A stretch of DNA of 64,000 nucleotides, taken from assembly GCA_963746255.1 (NCBI GenBank), contig CAVVAJ010000009.1, positions 248,001 to 312,000 of the forward strand. Direction: 5' to 3'. Below the pieces are notes generated by a model, which saw only the letters and a program-made list of their open reading frames with translations, had not been told where the DNA came from and did no database searches. Shown one piece after another: positions 1-7,511 of the stretch. The stretch is from DAOVXM01 sp963746255. Its GTDB lineage: Bacteria > Chloroflexota > Anaerolineae > Anaerolineales > UBA4823. Within the stretch, counting starts at the first letter, position 1; every line of letters begins with the position of its first letter. A program made the translations under genes and the position numbers.

Positions 1-459
1 AAAGCCTTTATCAAAATGCATCTTCCGATATAGGGCGAGTGTTGATTGAACCCAAGGCAAATCTTCCATATCTATCCGTACAAAATTGCCATATTCTTTC
101 GCCCGTTCGAGGATTTTGGATAAATTCGCTGCACAGAGATCCGCATCTAATGCAAGACCGATTTGGGTGAGTTTTATTGAGACATTTGAGCGAACACCTG
201 ATTGATTTATTGCATCAAATATAACCAAAATCGTATCCGTCGCATTCTGGGCGTCGGCAGCGGTGTGAGTATGCTCTCCTAAATGATCCAGTGTCGCATT
301 GATGCCCTTATCATTGAGGGATTTGATAACTTGGATAGCATCGTCGATCTCCTCACCGGCAACAAACCTGGAGGCAGCGTGCCATGCAAATGACCAACTT
401 GTAACTATCTTGCGTGCCCATGGAGCTTTAGAGAGATATATTAGAAGTGATCGAAGCAT
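1..459 (-). CDS. Proline dehydrogenase (5' part, runs off the window)
   Basis: This is the N-terminal 153 codons of a minus-strand gene that continues beyond base 1. The protein begins MLRSLLIYLSKAPWARKI and contains the segment GINATLDHLGEHTHTAADA, which is typical of the stand-alone bacterial PRODH family (FAD-dependent oxidation of proline to pyrroline-5-carboxylate). A later segment, SNVSIKLTQIGLALD, matches a beta strand of the barrel. The start is the ATG at 459-457. It is transcribed away from rpoN, so the 460-720 gap is a divergent promoter region. The family call is confident; the catalytic C-terminus is not in the window. Confidence 0.85.
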   Translation of the reverse strand, partial: MLRSLLIYLSKAPWARKIVTSWSFAWHAASRFVAGEEIDDAIQVIKSLNDKGINATLDHLGEHTHTAADAQNATDTILVIFDAINQSGVRSNVSIKLTQIGLALDADLCAANLSKILERAKEYGNFVRIDMEDLPWVQSTLALYRKMHFDKGF

Positions 460-538
460 GCTTACACCTTAATGTTTGATATGCTGATAAATCCAATCCC
501 ACCCCATCAAGATATCCATAGCATCATTTTAGCATAAT

Positions 539-633
539 TCCCAACTGTCAGATGTCAAATCTGGACATCTTGATGTTCAAACATTGCAATTATTTTTGCC
601 CACTAACAACAAGACCTCCTAACAGTTGGGAGG
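539..633. promoter_or_regulatory. Nested inverted repeats upstream of the rpoN promoter (possible activator sites)
   Basis: Three dyads are visible. AGATGTC (550-556) and GACATCT (564-570) form a perfect 7-7-7 inverted repeat. CCTCCTAAC (615-623) faces GTTGGGAGG (625-633) with one mismatch. TCCCAACTG (539-547) is the exact reverse complement of CAGTTGGGA (623-631). They lie about 40-130 bp upstream of the sigma-54 promoter, the usual place for enhancer sites, but could also serve the divergent proline dehydrogenase gene. The binding protein is unknown; the neighbouring activator has no HTH. Confidence 0.5.
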
Positions 634-668
634 CTTATATCATATTCAATTTCACGGACAAATCGGTG

Positions 669-684
669 TGGCACACTACTTGCA
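669..684 (+). promoter_or_regulatory. Sigma-54 (-24/-12) promoter of rpoN
   Basis: TGGCACACTACTTGCA has the GG (670-671) and GC (682-683) separated by exactly 10 bp, with the full TGGCAC and TTGCA boxes of the sigma-54 consensus. Transcription would start near base 695, 26 nt before the rpoN ATG, with the ribosome-binding site AAGGAG (709-714) between them. This implies that RpoN drives its own gene. Confidence 0.85.
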
Positions 685-720
685 ACAGGATATAATTGCA
701 CTGGCTTGGAAGGAGATCAT

Positions 721-2136
721 ATGTTAATTCAACGTCAATCCCCGACATTACGCCCGCTCACAACTGCGCATCTCGCCCAAACGATGACATTAATGGGACT
801 CAACTCACTTGAGTTGCGGCAGAAGATCGAAGCATCGCTGGCGGAAAATCCCGCTCTCGAACTGCTCGAAGAACGGCATTGCCCTACTTGCCAAAGACCT
901 TTAGCACAGCGCGGACCCTGCCCCATTTGCAGTCTCCAGCACCAACCTGCTGACGATAATCCGATCGTCTTTGTATCTTCCCGCGAGGATTTCTATACCC
1001 CGAGCCGAAAATTAGCCCCGGAAGATATGCCGGATGATGAACTTGGTGCAGAACGTGAAGAGTTACCAGTCTATGTATTTCGCCAGATAGCTCCTGAGTT
1101 GCCTCAAGATACACGCCAACTGGCCGCCTATATTCTAAGCAGTCTGGATGAGGATGGACTGCTGCGGGTACCGGTTGTTGAAATCGCCAGGTACCATCAC
1201 GTGCCCCCATCGCGCGTCAATGAAATCATTCAACTCATCCAACACGCAGATCCTGTTGGTGTTGGATCGACATCCCCACAGGAAGCCCTACTGGTGCAGT
1301 TAGAGGTATTATCCGAGACCCGGCCGGTTCCTACCAAAGCGGCGGATGCAATTAGGAATGGATTAGATCTGCTCAGTCATCACAAGTACATGGAGCTGGG
1401 ACGCCTGCTGAAAATCCCGACCCAACAAGCCAAGCAGATCGCCCATTTCATTGGAGATAATCTTAACCCATACCCGGCGCGGGCGTACTGGGGAGATTCC
1501 CATCTGCCCGCAGAAAACGAGACGGAGGTGTACCATACACCAGATGTAGTCATCTCACGCTTAGACAGCATGCCTAGTACGCCGCTTGTTGTAGAGGTTA
1601 TCTCTCCACTCTCAGGGAAATTACGGGTGAACCCGCTATTCAGAAAAGCCCTCAAACAAGCACCAGATGCGAAAGCTGACGAATGGCAAAAAGCGATCGA
1701 GGAAGCCTCGCTGTTGATCAAATGCATTCAACAGAGAAACCACACAATCGTTCGACTGATGCGCCGATTAGTTGTTTTACAGCGGAATTTCATTTTGAAT
1801 GGCGATGCATATATACAACCAACCACCCGGGCAAGTCTGGCTGAAGAATTAGAAGTACATGAATCGACGATATCACGCGCGGTTTCACATAAAGCGGTAC
1901 AATTACCCAGTGGCCGGATGATCCCCTTAGCAAAATTCTTTGACCGCAGCTTGCATATCCGCACTGCTTTGAAAGAAATAATTGCTGAAGAAAACAAACC
2001 GCTCACAGATACCCAGATCGCAAAATTATTGAAAGAACAGGGTTATGCTATTGCGAGACGGACCGTAGCGAAATATAGGGCAATGGAAGGTATCCTTCCA
2101 GCGCATTTGCGAGTCCAAGCACAAGCACAAATTTAA
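721..2136 (+). CDS. rpoN: RNA polymerase sigma-54 factor with an inserted CxxC/CxxC module
   Basis: A 471-residue sigma-54. The N-terminal activator-interacting region (LAQTMTLMGLNSLELRQKIEASL) comes first, the core-binding and DNA-binding regions follow, and the RpoN box ARRTVAKYR lies near the C-terminus. The segment RNHTIVRLMRRLVVLQ is also family-typical. After region I there is an unusual CPTC-N9-CPIC pattern (about residues 53-69), which looks like a small zinc ribbon. An in-frame TTG at 706 lies inside the ribosome-binding site, so the ATG at 721 is the start. It is followed 26 nt later by the kinase gene, making an rpoN-kinase-activator cassette probably transcribed from the sigma-54 promoter at 669-684. 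Confidence 0.95.
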   Translation: MLIQRQSPTLRPLTTAHLAQTMTLMGLNSLELRQKIEASLAENPALELLEERHCPTCQRPLAQRGPCPICSLQHQPADDNPIVFVSSREDFYTPSRKLAPEDMPDDELGAEREELPVYVFRQIAPELPQDTRQLAAYILSSLDEDGLLRVPVVEIARYHHVPPSRVNEIIQLIQHADPVGVGSTSPQEALLVQLEVLSETRPVPTKAADAIRNGLDLLSHHKYMELGRLLKIPTQQAKQIAHFIGDNLNPYPARAYWGDSHLPAENETEVYHTPDVVISRLDSMPSTPLVVEVISPLSGKLRVNPLFRKALKQAPDAKADEWQKAIEEASLLIKCIQQRNHTIVRLMRRLVVLQRNFILNGDAYIQPTTRASLAEELEVHESTISRAVSHKAVQLPSGRMIPLAKFFDRSLHIRTALKEIIAEENKPLTDTQIAKLLKEQGYAIARRTVAKYRAMEGILPAHLRVQAQAQI

Positions 2137-2162
2137 ACCCTGAGTACGCAATCCTATAATGA

Positions 2163-4118
2163 ATGAGCAGTGTACTGCAGTTGAATAAACTCCCCCTGCT
2201 CAGGCGCAAGCCGGGTATAGCTGAATTAAATCAAGTACTAGAGCTCATCCCCCGAGCTGTACTTGTTATTGAGTCGCGTTCCAGGGACATCATCTCTGCG
2301 AATAATTTAGCATGCACGTTGTTTAATCTATCCCCAAGTTTAATCCAAAAAGAAAATATTGATGCCTACCTTAGACACCCAAATGGAACCCGCTACCGGA
2401 TCGAATCGGATGGCAATCTAGACAGCGATGTATACGTCCTCAAGCGAAAAGATGGATCAGAAAGCGAGATAAAGGGGATAATAACAAGTTTTAAACCACC
2501 AGCGGACTGGTACATGTTGACCTTGGTACCGGAATCTGATTCAGCTGAATCTATTTTACCAATGTCAATCGCTGACTTCCAAGAAAGCCACCAGCATTTA
2601 ATAAATGCTTTATCGGAGAGCAAATTATCCACTGCTTTATCAAATGTCCTTAAATCCATTCGGATCATCTTCTCGGCTGAGAATATAGCAATTTACCAAG
2701 TATCTAGCCGGCAGACTGAACTTCGTTTGTTGGTCTCGATCGGAGATTCCTTACCTCAAAAGCTGCCGTCGCAAAGCTTAATCCTCGCCCGGCAAGAGCA
2801 CTATTGGTCGCAGCCGACCAAACCCAAAGGCAGACTGCAAGAAATCGCCCGAGATCAGAACTTTGCGTACCTCGCTTCAAATCCTATCGGAACCTCGAAT
2901 GCAACGATTGGGTTATTGGTGATTGGAGGCTTTCAGCCTCTCGAGCACCAAATTTCATTAGACATTCTGCCAATTATGGCGAACTTGGTCAACCATGTCA
3001 TCCAGCGATATGCCTCTCTTCAGAATCTCAAGTCAAACCTCGATCGGCAACGCAGATTTCGCGATTATGTTGAGACGGTGCAGAATGCGATTGAGGACTG
3101 CATCATCGTTCTCTCAAAAGACTTGCGTATCATTCAAATGAATCGTGCTGCAGAACTGGCTTTGGGTTATATGAGCAGTGAAGCTGAGAACTTTTATTTC
3201 GATGACATCATCATTGGCACCGATAATCTGCGTCCGGAAATCCAGAATGCACTGGATATCGGCCAACCCGTAAAACACAAGGAAACCCACTTATTCCGAC
3301 GCTCTGGAGAGTCATTCCTCACCAGAGTGAGTTCATTACCAGTAGTTATCGAAGACAAAGTTGAAGGCGTTATCATTCTCATCCGGGATATGAGCGAACA
3401 CGAATACATCCAAGCGCAAGCACAACATCTCGAACAGCAGGCATCGCTGGGCGAGGTCATGGCAATATTTGCCCATGAGGTCAGAAATCCAATTAATAAT
3501 TTAAGCACTGGCTTGCAGTTGATGGCTTACAACATGGTAGCGGAAGATCCGAACCAGGATATTATTTCCCGCTTGCAGAGTGATTGTGACCGGCTGGAAG
3601 CGCAAATGAAATCAGTGCTCGCTTTCTCAAGACCTACGGATTACGAGATGGATGCGGTTGATATCGGATTATTGATTAATCGTATATCCGAACGGCTCAA
3701 ACCTCGGATGGAACCCTTGAACATCGAGATGCTGCTCCAAATTACACCTGATTTACCACCTGTCCATGGCGACCACCGTCCCCTCGAACAAGTATTTACA
3801 AATTTGATCAACAATGCCATGCAAGCTATGGAAGATAAGGGTGGCACGATAGCTGTCCGTGTCGCGCATGGAGAGAATCATGGCAAGCTACACTATGTCG
3901 AAATAAATATTGCTGACAATGGTCCTGGAATTCCGAAAGAAAACCTGGATAAAGTATTCCAACCATTCTTCACAACAAGATCAAAAGGAACTGGTCTGGG
4001 CTTAGCGATCACAAAACGGATCATCACTGCCCATCGCGGCAATATCAGGGTAGATAGTTTCCCGGGAGGGACAGTATTTAAAGTATTGCTACCCGCAGCA
4101 ATGGCGACTATCACATAG
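2163..4118 (+). CDS. Soluble PAS-GAF-PAS sensor histidine kinase (NtrB-like)
   Basis: A 651-residue kinase without membrane segments or signal peptide. A PAS-like segment (about 25-110) is followed by a GAF-like segment (about 145-285), a second PAS (about 300-400), and the dimerisation H-box FAHEVRNPI with the phosphoacceptor at His438. The ATPase domain shows N-box NLINNAMQAM, DNGPGIP and GTGLGLAI. It should phosphorylate the response regulator encoded 37 nt downstream. The lack of membrane segments points to a cytoplasmic signal; the ligand of the sensor domains cannot be read. There is no clear ribosome-binding site before the ATG. Family call strong, signal unknown. Confidence 0.93.
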   Translation: MSSVLQLNKLPLLRRKPGIAELNQVLELIPRAVLVIESRSRDIISANNLACTLFNLSPSLIQKENIDAYLRHPNGTRYRIESDGNLDSDVYVLKRKDGSESEIKGIITSFKPPADWYMLTLVPESDSAESILPMSIADFQESHQHLINALSESKLSTALSNVLKSIRIIFSAENIAIYQVSSRQTELRLLVSIGDSLPQKLPSQSLILARQEHYWSQPTKPKGRLQEIARDQNFAYLASNPIGTSNATIGLLVIGGFQPLEHQISLDILPIMANLVNHVIQRYASLQNLKSNLDRQRRFRDYVETVQNAIEDCIIVLSKDLRIIQMNRAAELALGYMSSEAENFYFDDIIIGTDNLRPEIQNALDIGQPVKHKETHLFRRSGESFLTRVSSLPVVIEDKVEGVIILIRDMSEHEYIQAQAQHLEQQASLGEVMAIFAHEVRNPINNLSTGLQLMAYNMVAEDPNQDIISRLQSDCDRLEAQMKSVLAFSRPTDYEMDAVDIGLLINRISERLKPRMEPLNIEMLLQITPDLPPVHGDHRPLEQVFTNLINNAMQAMEDKGGTIAVRVAHGENHGKLHYVEINIADNGPGIPKENLDKVFQPFFTTRSKGTGLGLAITKRIITAHRGNIRVDSFPGGTVFKVLLPAAMATIT

Positions 4119-4154
4119 CGTCCCTATAAACTAGATTAGAGACAAGAGGAATAC

Positions 4155-5321
4155 ATGAGCTTTACCGTACTGATCGTTGATGATGAAGAGAATGCTCGTC
4201 TAAATATCGCTTCATTTTTGACATCTCAAGATTATGAAGTTTTTGGGGTTTCTTCCTTAAAAGAAGCCCGCGAGTTTATCAACAAAGGAAATGCAGACAT
4301 CATTTTGCTGGACGTACAACTTCCCGATGGCTACGGACCGACTCTGCTGGAAGAAACTGCCCGGATGCCAATGCGCCCACCAATAATTCTAATTACCGCA
4401 TATGGTGAAATCGATATGGCAGTCGAGGCAATGAAGAACGGCGCTCATGATTTCCTGCAGAAACCAATTCAACTTAACCAGCTGGATAAATCTTTACAGC
4501 GAGCGGCAGAGAATGTCGCCATGCGTCGCGAACTAGCCCACCTTCGTAAAACGCAGCACCAGGATTTTGATTTCATCATCGGCAAGAGCGGAGCTATCCA
4601 TTCAGTCTTTGATCAGGCCGAGCGCGCAGCAGCAGCCGCAGTCTCCGTACTCATCACAGGCGAAACTGGAACCGGGAAAGAAATACTCGCCGCTGTAATT
4701 CGACAAAAAGGTCCGCGAGCAAACAAACCCTTCATCGACATCAATTGTGCGGCGATTCAAGATACGGTCATTGAATCAGAGCTGTTCGGATATGAGGCAG
4801 GGGCTTTTACAGGAGCCGATAAACGCAAACATGGGCTGATGGAAGTGGCAGATGGTGGGATCTTATTTCTTGATGAAATATCATCGATGCCGGTTAGCAT
4901 GCAAGCGAAACTTTTGCGGGCCCTCGAAGAGCGCGCATTCCGACGTGTTGGTGGGACTAACTTAATAAAAGTGGATGTGCAAATTATCGCCGCGTCAAAC
5001 CGCGACCTGCAAGCCTTGATGCAAGAAGGAAAGTTCCGAGAAGACCTCTATTTCCGTCTAAAAGTGGTTGATCTAGACCTGCCTCCGCTTCGAGAGCGCA
5101 AAGAAGATATCCCCGATTTGGTGGGTTTTTTCATCCGGAAAAACAACCAGTCCATGGGGCTGAACATCACCGATATCACCCCACGGGCAATGGAAACCTT
5201 GATGAAATATAATTGGCCTGGTAATATTCGCGAATTGAAGAACGCACTCGAGCGGGCGATGTTATTCTGCGATGATGCGGCCATAGATATCCAGCACCTC
5301 CCTGCCGAGATGTGCAAATAG
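4155..5321 (+). CDS. NtrC-family sigma-54 activator lacking a DNA-binding domain
   Basis: A 388-residue response regulator. The receiver domain has acidic pocket D9-D10, phosphoacceptor D53 and the conserved K in QKP. The AAA+ domain has Walker A GETGTGKE, the sigma-54-contacting GAFTGA loop, Walker B GGILFLDE and the R-finger region. The protein stops 20 residues after NIRELKNALERAM, so the Fis-type helix-turn-helix found in NtrC (about 80 more residues) is absent, and no continuation is visible in any frame before 5400. HTH-less activators are known from FlgR of Helicobacter and CtcC of Chlamydia, which activate from solution. It is the obvious partner of the kinase and RpoN upstream. Confidence 0.93.
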   Translation: MSFTVLIVDDEENARLNIASFLTSQDYEVFGVSSLKEAREFINKGNADIILLDVQLPDGYGPTLLEETARMPMRPPIILITAYGEIDMAVEAMKNGAHDFLQKPIQLNQLDKSLQRAAENVAMRRELAHLRKTQHQDFDFIIGKSGAIHSVFDQAERAAAAAVSVLITGETGTGKEILAAVIRQKGPRANKPFIDINCAAIQDTVIESELFGYEAGAFTGADKRKHGLMEVADGGILFLDEISSMPVSMQAKLLRALEERAFRRVGGTNLIKVDVQIIAASNRDLQALMQEGKFREDLYFRLKVVDLDLPPLRERKEDIPDLVGFFIRKNNQSMGLNITDITPRAMETLMKYNWPGNIRELKNALERAMLFCDDAAIDIQHLPAEMCK

Positions 5322-5400
5322 ATTTATCAAAGTTCTTGGATTGTAGTTATACGTTCGGTGATGGGGGCTTACATTAGCGAATCAACGACTGCTGAATTGA

Positions 5401-7038
5401 TCAACGGTTATCCCAGATTACAAAGCTGTCGCGAACACAGAATTTTTCCCCACCTGGAAAAAATATACATACTTGGTAAGGAATAAGTGTCCCGAAAGGT
5501 AAATTAATCGGGTCAATGAGCATGCGCGTTTGCCCATCACGACCGGTGGAGTACATGTAGTAATTCCGAGTGGTTCCATCAGGTAGATCAATCATCAGAT
5601 CAGGTTCAATTCCCTGTAGAGGTCTACCATTCTCAAAAACCATAACACCGATTTCCTGGGATTGATTTTGACCAACCATAGGGAAGCTCTCCCAGACCTG
5701 GATGCTAATCTGGTTAGCGCTTTGAGGTGAAGTGAAGATCTCGATTGATGGATCTGTACCAAGCTCGGCAAGTGCACTTGGATCGATCGGGCGTTCTACC
5801 TCTGAAGTTAGACCAGCACTATCTCCACCGTTTGATGCTGGTGTAGCTGCGCTAATTTCTTCACCTGGTCGGATCGCATTGGCCTGTTGATCAAGGGAGA
5901 TAATTGACCCGGATTCCGAGGTTGGTGAGACTGGTTCTAAAGACAAATTCTTGTATTGGTACCCCATCGGTGAAGGTTTAATATTCATTCCACCACTTTC
6001 ATTAAGGCGTGCCTCAAGGCAGAGGTTCTTGAAACATTGTCGAAATACATCGTCACGCACCGGGGTGTAGCGAGTTATTGGCGGACCGGACGCTTCCGGA
6101 CCTCCATGCATAGCAACATAATCCCAAAATTTAACCAAAACGTTATACCCATATTTATCATTTTGAATCGGGTAGAAAGAAAAATCTGGGTGAGCAAGCT
6201 CTTCCTCAAATGGATCATTCAATATGCCCAATCTCTCCGTTATAGGACGTAGAAAAACGCGATATGACTCAGCAGGGTCTACAACAAGGACGATATTCGC
6301 ATACACCTGTTCAATATAGCTGTCAGGAGTTTGGTAAGCATCGGTAATAGCATATCCGGTGAATTCGATACCCAATCTGTCCACGGCGTCAACGAAATAT
6401 TCATCGATTCGATATGGGGTTAACACCTGGCTGCCTTGCAGAGGTTGTTGGCGGCAGTGCGTATCGCATTTCCATGCTCCATAGGCAAGTAAATGGGATT
6501 TACCTTCTGGGTCAGATTCCAGTATATACATGCCGACGTTTTCAAAGAATTGTTCATAGCGTTTAATTTCTGGATTATAGTGAACTTCCGAGATTGGACG
6601 GCCTGTATGGCGCGCCCCACCTAGTTTTTCATACAAGACAACAAATTCAGGGTAAATAATATGTCCATCAATGTAGCGTACATTCGGCCGGTCGGGGCGT
6701 TGTACTCCAGGTTCGGCGACATTCATCTCCATCCCTAACGAAGCTAATTGAATACGTTGACCTGATGGGTCATTAGGATTGAATACCAACAGGGCTGACT
6801 GAACATACTGATATTTGCTGTTCCCTTCGCTGAATGGTGGAGATATTGCAGGTCCTAAGATCTCTTCACCCCCAAGTTCATCATAGTATTCCCGAAAGAT
6901 TGGGTCAATTGTGATTGATGCAGGCTGATTGTAGTCAAGCGCTAAACTTTCACCAGCACAACTGACCAAAACCAACGTGAGCACTCCCAGCGCCGCAAAT
7001 ATACTTAGCAATTTCATTGTGGACGCTGATCGAACCAT
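5401..7038 (-). CDS. Secreted lipoprotein with LGFP-like repeats and a C-terminal Ig-like domain
   Basis: A 545-residue exported protein. The N-terminus has a hydrophobic signal ending in lipobox LVSC (Cys about residue 27), so it should be anchored to the membrane or cell surface. The next 350 residues contain repeats of the type YYDELGG-EEILGPAIS and YEKLGG-ARHTGRPIS, resembling the LGFP repeats of envelope proteins. After a Ser/Pro/Glu-rich linker comes a beta-rich segment (about 440-545) that reads like an Ig-type domain. It converges on the activator gene and is divergent from the FtsZ operon. The start is uncertain between 7038 (weak AAGAAG) and 7017. Function unknown. Confidence 0.75.
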   Translation of the reverse strand: MVRSASTMKLLSIFAALGVLTLVLVSCAGESLALDYNQPASITIDPIFREYYDELGGEEILGPAISPPFSEGNSKYQYVQSALLVFNPNDPSGQRIQLASLGMEMNVAEPGVQRPDRPNVRYIDGHIIYPEFVVLYEKLGGARHTGRPISEVHYNPEIKRYEQFFENVGMYILESDPEGKSHLLAYGAWKCDTHCRQQPLQGSQVLTPYRIDEYFVDAVDRLGIEFTGYAITDAYQTPDSYIEQVYANIVLVVDPAESYRVFLRPITERLGILNDPFEEELAHPDFSFYPIQNDKYGYNVLVKFWDYVAMHGGPEASGPPITRYTPVRDDVFRQCFKNLCLEARLNESGGMNIKPSPMGYQYKNLSLEPVSPTSESGSIISLDQQANAIRPGEEISAATPASNGGDSAGLTSEVERPIDPSALAELGTDPSIEIFTSPQSANQISIQVWESFPMVGQNQSQEIGVMVFENGRPLQGIEPDLMIDLPDGTTRNYYMYSTGRDGQTRMLIDPINLPFGTLIPYQVCIFFPGGEKFCVRDSFVIWDNR

Positions 7039-7397
7039 TTTGTCTTCTTAGATGGATTAAATAGCATCATATAGCTGGTGATAGACCACAGCTTGTATCT
7101 TGATGACATTATATCCAAGATCGATATTTAATTCAGTTCATCGACCGTGGAGTCAAAAATAAATTAACGAGCCCCAATTTACACATAATCTATACCCAAG
7201 CTGTATGATTTGACACAGACAGTCTGCTCAGACCATCAGCCAAGGTTTTTTCCAACGGCTTGAAAAAGATCGCGAAATTGCTCCTTTCCTATTAATTCTT
7301 AACCCATAAGCCGTACGATGGCATGGGAGATTAATGTTTCAGGTATTTATTACGCAGCTTTTAAAAACTCTCTCGAGAAATGCAAATGTGGGGCGCC

Positions 7398-7421
7398 TGC
7401 AATATTTCTAAAAATATTGCA
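7398..7421. promoter_or_regulatory. Perfect 10-4-10 inverted repeat upstream of the sigma-54 promoter
   Basis: TGCAATATTT (7398-7407), four-base spacer CTAA, and AAATATTGCA (7412-7421) are exact reverse complements. The dyad ends 41 bp before the -24 element of the FtsZ-operon promoter, so it is a candidate site for a regulator. It has no T-run after it and no gene ending before it, which argues against a terminator. Confidence 0.6.
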
Positions 7422-7462
7422 AGCTCACCACAATGCACAATATTATATCACTGCTAACTCAC

Positions 7463-7478
7463 TGGTATACAACTTGCA
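7463..7478 (+). promoter_or_regulatory. Sigma-54 (-24/-12) promoter of the FtsZ gene train
   Basis: TGGTATACAACTTGCA has GG at 7464-7465 and GC at 7476-7477 separated by exactly 10 bp, with a perfect -12 box TTGCA and TGG at -24. The start of transcription would be near 7489, just ahead of the ribosome-binding site GGAAGG and the ATG at 7512. It shares the downstream context TTGCATCAA with the promoter at 12773. Confidence 0.8.
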
Positions 7479-7511
7479 TCAAGCACAACACACAAATTCA
7501 GGAAGGCTCCC

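Larger units (their letters stand above)
7039..7511. other. Divergent intergenic region upstream of the FtsZ operon
   Basis: This 473-bp AT-rich stretch separates the minus-strand lipoprotein gene from the plus-strand gene train. It holds the inverted repeat at 7398-7421 and the sigma-54 promoter at 7463-7478, both listed separately. The first 350 bp must contain the lipoprotein promoter, but no clear -35/-10 pair was found. A 65-codon open frame across 7318-7515 overlaps the promoter and is not believed. Confidence 0.6.

Noticed and set aside
706..720. TTG start for rpoN
   Set aside because: The TTG and next codons form the ribosome-binding site of the ATG at 721, and the added residues are not family-like.
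2155..2160. TATAAT directly before the kinase ATG
   Set aside because: A start from it would fall inside the coding region; more likely chance, the kinase being read from the rpoN promoter.
7072..7088. Minus-strand GG-N10-GC element before the lipoprotein gene
   Set aside because: Spacing fits sigma-54, but the boxes (TGGTCT, CAGCT) are poor compared with the three accepted sites.
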